Assembly: GCA_017558825.1 (NCBI GenBank)
Contig: JAFYTO010000005.1
Location: 1-64,000 of the forward strand
Direction: 5' to 3'
DNA from: Clostridia bacterium
GTDB taxonomy: Bacteria; Bacillota; Clostridia; Christensenellales; Borkfalkiaceae
DNA length: 64,000 nucleotides
Below the pieces are notes generated by a model. It made no database searches. It was not told the origin of the DNA and was given only the letters and a program-made list of their open reading frames with translations. Below are positions 60,437 to 64,000 of this stretch, piece by piece; the first letter of the stretch is position 1; each line of letters opens with the position of its first letter. The translations under genes and the position numbers were made by a program.

Positions 60437-62617
60437 ATGGTATATCAAGTTGTAACGGCAATTTGCCTTGCCGTATTAGTATTTGAAGTCTTACTTGTTG
60501 TTATTTCAATACTAACAAAAAATAGAGAAGAGCGAATATTGTTTATTCGCAGTTTTAAAAAGGGTAAATGTGCAATTATCTATTTTACTGCAATTCCGCT
60601 TTACTGTATGGCGCACTTATATAATGGCGAAAATTTTATTAGCGCATTTTTTATGGCTATACCTGAAGTGGCAGGATTGGTTGTGTTAAAATACGATTTT
60701 GATTCGCTATTAAATTTAATGAGCGCCTTTAAAATTTATGAATTTACTATTTATTTTTGCTTTGTATTAATAGCCATAAACGCTATTATGTTTGCTTTAT
60801 CTTTAACAGCGCAACATATTTGGAATTTTATAAATAGTTTAAAAAATGCCGTTTCTAAAAAAGACGAGTTAATTCTTATTGGCAATAACGAGCAAAACCT
60901 TGATATATATACAAGTGATAGTAATTACGTAAAATCAATTATAGACAATATTAAGGGGGAAGATAGTTCTAAATTATACCTTAAAAACGTAGTTCATTTT
61001 TCAGTATCAAACGTTGAAAATTACATAAAAAATAAGTTTGATAAAATTTTAGCCCAAAACAAAAAAAGAGTTGTAATTATAAATACGGGCAATGATGAAA
61101 ATAATATGCTTTACTGTAGGTATTTTATTTCAAACGTTTCATTGCTTAAACAAGAATTAAAAGAAAAAGTGTTTGAACGCCTCAAAATCTTTGTTTTTGG
61201 CGATAGTAGGTTTCAAACGATATACGATGATATAGTTCACGATGGTTTTGGAACGATAACGTTTGTAAATAAGTATCAAAAAGTTGCAATGGATTTTATA
61301 AACAATTATCCGCTATCTTTATTTATGAATGAAGAGCAAATTGATTATAAAACAGCGTATATAAAACCAGACGTAAACGTTAACGTATGTTTTATTGGGT
61401 TTGGAAAAACTAGCCAACAAATCTTTTTAACTTCAGTTGCCAATAATCAGTTTATTACTGAAGAAAATGGAAGCCCTGTATTAAAACAAGTAAACTATCA
61501 TATATTTGATAAAAACAATGCTCAAAATAACAAAAACTTAAATCATAGTTATTACCGCTTTAAAAATGAAGTTGACAGTGCTAATAAAAAAGAGTATTTG
61601 GAACTTCCTAAACTTCCTGCAAACGAAACGTATTACGGTTTAGATATTAACGACACGAAGTTTTACGTTAAGTTAAAAGAGGTATTAAAGCCGGGCAGTA
61701 AAAACTGCAATTACGTAGTAATAGCTTTTGGCTCGGATTTAGAAAATATAGATTTAGCTCAAAAAATTATAGAGAAACGCAAAGAGTGGAATTTAACCAA
61801 CTTAAACGTTTTTGTAAAAGTTCGTAAGTATCATAAAGAGCAAACTCTATTAGAGCAAGATAATTGCTATTTTATTGGAAACGAAAAGAAAGTTGTTTAT
61901 AATATAGACAAAATATTAGAAGATAAAATTCAAAAGATGGCTAAACTTCGCGATGAGATTTACGAACTTGAGTATAACGTTGACAAAACAGGAAAAACAA
62001 CATTAACTCAAAGTGACGTTGCTGAAATTTTTGAAAGGGCTAATAAGAATTGGTATACTCAAAAAAGCCAACTTGAAAGAGAGTCTAGTTTATATTGTTG
62101 TTTAAGTTTACGCTCAAAGCTTCATATGTTAGGGCTTGACTATGCTGACAATAGCGACAGTAGGGAAGCAGTAACGGAAAAAGAGTTTTTAGAAATATAT
62201 GCAAACGGTGATATGCCAAACGTTACTAAGTATAAAGTTACAGCAAACGGTAAAAAGATAGTGTTTTATCCGCTTGAGTTAATTAAGTCTAAAAGATATA
62301 ACTTGGCTGTATTAGAACACTTGCGTTGGAACTCGTTTATGATTAGTAAAGGCGTTATTCCAGCAACTAAAGAACAAATTTTAAGCGAGCAAAAAATTGT
62401 TGACGGCATAGCCAAATTTACAAGCGGCAAAAATTACGGTTTAAGAAGGCACGGCAACTTAACTACGTTTGAAGGTTTAATTGATTTTAGGAAAATGGTG
62501 GCGGAGCGTGATAAGGTAGATGAAATTGATAAAGACGTAATTAAATACGACTATCAAATTTTAGACGATGCATATTGGCTTTTAACCAGCAGTGGTAAAA
62601 AAATAGTAAGAAAATAA
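60437..62617 (+). CDS. Membrane protein with Rossmann-like and C-terminal RyR domains
   Basis: This is a 726-residue protein. Residues 1-145 contain about four membrane helices. Residues about 150-290 and 310-510 look like two alpha/beta Rossmann units of the TrkA-N/RCK kind (LILIGNNEQNLDIY; then VCFIGFGKTSQQIFL and YVVIAFGSDLENIDLAQKI). The C-terminal 100 or so residues resemble the RyR module: LAVLEHLRWNSFMISKGVIP, KNYGLRRHGNLTTFEGL and VIKYDYQILDDAYWLL. This suggests a ligand-gated channel or membrane sensor responding to a nucleotide. Start: AAGGAG 9 bases before the ATG. Confidence 0.7.
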   Translation: MVYQVVTAICLAVLVFEVLLVVISILTKNREERILFIRSFKKGKCAIIYFTAIPLYCMAHLYNGENFISAFFMAIPEVAGLVVLKYDFDSLLNLMSAFKIYEFTIYFCFVLIAINAIMFALSLTAQHIWNFINSLKNAVSKKDELILIGNNEQNLDIYTSDSNYVKSIIDNIKGEDSSKLYLKNVVHFSVSNVENYIKNKFDKILAQNKKRVVIINTGNDENNMLYCRYFISNVSLLKQELKEKVFERLKIFVFGDSRFQTIYDDIVHDGFGTITFVNKYQKVAMDFINNYPLSLFMNEEQIDYKTAYIKPDVNVNVCFIGFGKTSQQIFLTSVANNQFITEENGSPVLKQVNYHIFDKNNAQNNKNLNHSYYRFKNEVDSANKKEYLELPKLPANETYYGLDINDTKFYVKLKEVLKPGSKNCNYVVIAFGSDLENIDLAQKIIEKRKEWNLTNLNVFVKVRKYHKEQTLLEQDNCYFIGNEKKVVYNIDKILEDKIQKMAKLRDEIYELEYNVDKTGKTTLTQSDVAEIFERANKNWYTQKSQLERESSLYCCLSLRSKLHMLGLDYADNSDSREAVTEKEFLEIYANGDMPNVTKYKVTANGKKIVFYPLELIKSKRYNLAVLEHLRWNSFMISKGVIPATKEQILSEQKIVDGIAKFTSGKNYGLRRHGNLTTFEGLIDFRKMVAERDKVDEIDKDVIKYDYQILDDAYWLLTSSGKKIVRK

Positions 62618-62620
62618 AAT

Positions 62621-62657
62621 AAAGCGTTGCAGTATAGCAGCGCTTTTATTTTTTTAT
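62621..62657 (+). terminator. Terminator of the RyR-domain gene
   Basis: AAAGCGTTGC (62621-62630) pairs with GCAGCGCTTT (62637-62646, one G-U), followed by TTATTTTTTTATT. Confidence 0.82.
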
Positions 62658-62683
62658 TAAGTTTAAAAGTATAGTAACGATAA

Positions 62684-62710
62684 AAAAGGACAGTAGGTAA
62701 CTGTCCTTTT
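62684..62710. terminator. Terminator of rpsT
   Basis: AAAAGGACAGT (62684-62694) pairs with ACTGTCCTTTT (62700-62710). The A-run gives the U-tract for the minus-strand rpsT gene. Confidence 0.85.
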
Positions 62711-62725
62711 ATTATTTTTGTTAAA

Positions 62726-62998
62726 TTATTTGCTTGCTTTTAAAGCGTTTAACTTCTTTGCAAGACCGCTCTTTTTGTTTGCAGCGGTGTTTTTAGCAAA
62801 AATGTTTTTAGTTACTGCTTTATCAATTGCAGCCATAGTAGCAGGGAAAGCTTTTTCTGCTTCTTCAACCTTGCCAGCATCAAGTAATGCGTTAAGGTTT
62901 TTAATGTAAGTTTTTACTTCTGATTTTTCGCTTTTATTGATTGCTGCTTTTTTGCTGTTTACAAGAACACGCTTTTTAGCCGATTTAATGTTTGGCAC
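62726..62998 (-). CDS. rpsT: 30S ribosomal protein S20
   Basis: This 90-residue basic three-helix protein binds the 5' domain of 16S rRNA. It has PNIKSAKKRVLVNSKKAAINKS-like N-terminal helix residues, a LDAGKVEEAEKAF middle and the KSGLAKKLNALK end. The start is a GTG at 62998 with AAAGGAG about 9 bases upstream. It has its own promoter and terminator and is divergent from murI. Confidence 0.95.
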   Translation of the reverse strand: MPNIKSAKKRVLVNSKKAAINKSEKSEVKTYIKNLNALLDAGKVEEAEKAFPATMAAIDKAVTKNIFAKNTAANKKSGLAKKLNALKASK

Positions 62999-63041
62999 TG
63001 TAATATCTCCTTTGAAATGAATTCAATTTTTTACTATGGCT

Positions 63042-63070
63042 ATTTTAGCACAATTTTTTTAAACTTGCAA
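63042..63070 (-). promoter_or_regulatory. rpsT promoter
   Basis: On the minus strand, TTGCAA (63065-63070) and TAAAAT (63042-63047) have a 17-base spacer. Confidence 0.75.
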
Positions 63071-63186
63071 CTTTTTTTAACAATAAAAATAAAAAGGTTG
63101 AAATATTTTATTAAAAATTTCTTTGTTTTATATCTATAATGCAGTTTTTAAGTAATTTTTAAACTTTTGTTTAAATAAATTGTACT

Positions 63187-63948
63187 ATGTACAGTTTAAA
63201 TAATTTGCCAATAGGCGTGTTTGATAGTGGCATAGGTGGATTAAACGTTTTATATAAACTTTTAAAAACGTTTAAAAATGAAAACTTTGTATATTTTGGA
63301 GATAATTTAAACGCTCCTTACGGAAACAAAAGTAAAGAGGAACTGCTTTTGCTTTGTAAAAATGCCGTTAACGAACTTTTACGTTATAAAGTTAAAGCCG
63401 TTGTAATAGCGTGCAATACCGCTTCAACTAACTGTTTAGACCTTTTAAAAAAAGAGTTTCCAAACCTAATTATTATAGGAACTTTTCCCACTGTTATAAA
63501 CACAAAACAAACCATATTATTTGCAACAGTAAACACTGCTAAAAGTAGTTTTATAAAAAGCAAATTTAATAGGTGCAAAATTGCGCCTTTAAAAAACCTG
63601 GCAAAAAATATAGAGGAGTATTTTCTATTAGATTTTCCTATTGATTTGAGTGAGGTAAAAAAGCAGTCAAAAATAAAATATAAAAACGTAATTCTTGGTT
63701 GTACGCACTATATTTATTTCAAAAAAGAGTTTAAAAGTATTTTTGGTTGCAGGGTGTACGATGGTGTAAACGGCGTTGCAAAACGGCTAAAAAACGAACT
63801 TAAAGACTGTGCAAATATTGCTTTTAATAGAACATTGTATTTTATTGGAAGTGGCGCAAGTCTTAATTTTTTAGTTTTTAAAAGGTGCTTTAGGGTTATA
63901 AGTGGTTTAAAAGTGGTCATAATTCCCAAAAAAATTAAAAAAAATTGA
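63187..63948 (+). CDS. murI: Glutamate racemase
   Basis: This 253-residue cofactor-free racemase supplies D-Glu for peptidoglycan. It shows GVFDSGIGGLNVL (catalytic Asp), YFGDNLNAPYG, the first catalytic Cys in VIACNTAS and the second in ILGCTHY. Residues match the family, but no Shine-Dalgarno sequence is visible before the ATG at 63187. A TATAAT-like box at 63135-63140 could be its promoter. The C-terminus is Lys-rich. Confidence 0.92.
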   Translation: MYSLNNLPIGVFDSGIGGLNVLYKLLKTFKNENFVYFGDNLNAPYGNKSKEELLLLCKNAVNELLRYKVKAVVIACNTASTNCLDLLKKEFPNLIIIGTFPTVINTKQTILFATVNTAKSSFIKSKFNRCKIAPLKNLAKNIEEYFLLDFPIDLSEVKKQSKIKYKNVILGCTHYIYFKKEFKSIFGCRVYDGVNGVAKRLKNELKDCANIAFNRTLYFIGSGASLNFLVFKRCFRVISGLKVVIIPKKIKKN

Positions 63949-63967
63949 AAAAATTTTATAAAAGTGG

Positions 63968-63996
63968 TTGCAAGTTACCAAAAAGTATGTTATTAT
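63968..63996 (+). promoter_or_regulatory. Promoter of the next, off-window gene
   Basis: TTGCAA (63968-63973) and TATTAT (63991-63996) have a 17-base spacer, at the edge of the window. It resembles the tRNA promoters at 10413 and 38882. Confidence 0.6.
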
Positions 63997-64000
63997 ATTG

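Overview
The window is AT-rich, densely coded DNA from a Gram-positive, endospore-forming lineage, most likely an uncultured gut Clostridia (Christensenellales-like). That placement is inferred. It rests on a spoIIAA-spoIIAB-sigF operon, spoIIM and a dacF-type carboxypeptidase, scpAB, DUF1292 and DUF4364 proteins, a zinc-type L28, a class I lysyl-tRNA synthetase and a two-gene SufC/SufB (SMS-like) set. Vegetative promoters are easy to read: TTGACA- or TTGCAA-like -35 boxes lie 17 bases from TATAAT-like -10 boxes. Terminators are strong hairpins, many of them bidirectional. There are no rRNA genes, prophage, transposase or CRISPR array.

Layout. 1-1365: the 3' end of a DpnII-type restriction-modification locus. 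1419-4573: an orphan sugar locus (AraC regulator, glycosidase-like protein, D-lyxose isomerase-like cupin). 4748-10253: an HD protein, a membrane-anchored ComEC-like metallo-beta-lactamase protein with a histone-like tail, the spoIIA operon and gdhA. 10413-10917: tRNA-Val and tRNA-Cys followed by a 172-base multi-hairpin repeat. 10984-15068: a TIM-barrel/MBL fusion, an AEC transporter and an aminotransferase. 15153-23332: one operon encoding the shikimate pathway from DAHP to chorismate plus the Phe and Tyr branches. It is preceded by a Phe/Tyr-rich leader peptide and an attenuator. 23341-26853: an AbrB-ABC exporter operon with a palindromic operator, then sufC-sufB. 26987-30334: spoIIM, dacF, scpA, scpB. 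30343-35713: a deacetylase, a DapA-like aldolase, an AraC regulator and an M24/ASRT/creatininase cluster. 35798-37915: DUF1292-pyrE-pyrB, where PyrB carries a PyrI-like zinc tail. 37975-38910: an S23 four-helix-bundle gene, a second 170-base copy of the multi-hairpin repeat, and a Gly-Gly-Val tRNA operon on the minus strand. 39149-45593: a sugar ABC transporter with two SGNH-type esterases. 45756-60103: housekeeping genes (luxS, dtd, lysS, hpt, rpmB, recG, prmA, mtaB, rpsU and others). 60110-63996: a RyR-domain membrane protein with a structured leader, rpsT and murI.

The two observations most worth following are these. First, a ribosome-mediated attenuator appears to couple Phe/Tyr supply to the whole aromatic operon (15153-15338). 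Second, a covarying six-hairpin element occurs twice, each time directly after the terminator of a tRNA operon that begins with the same tRNA-Val and the same promoter. In one copy it leads directly into an S23-family gene (10657-10828 and 37975-38542).
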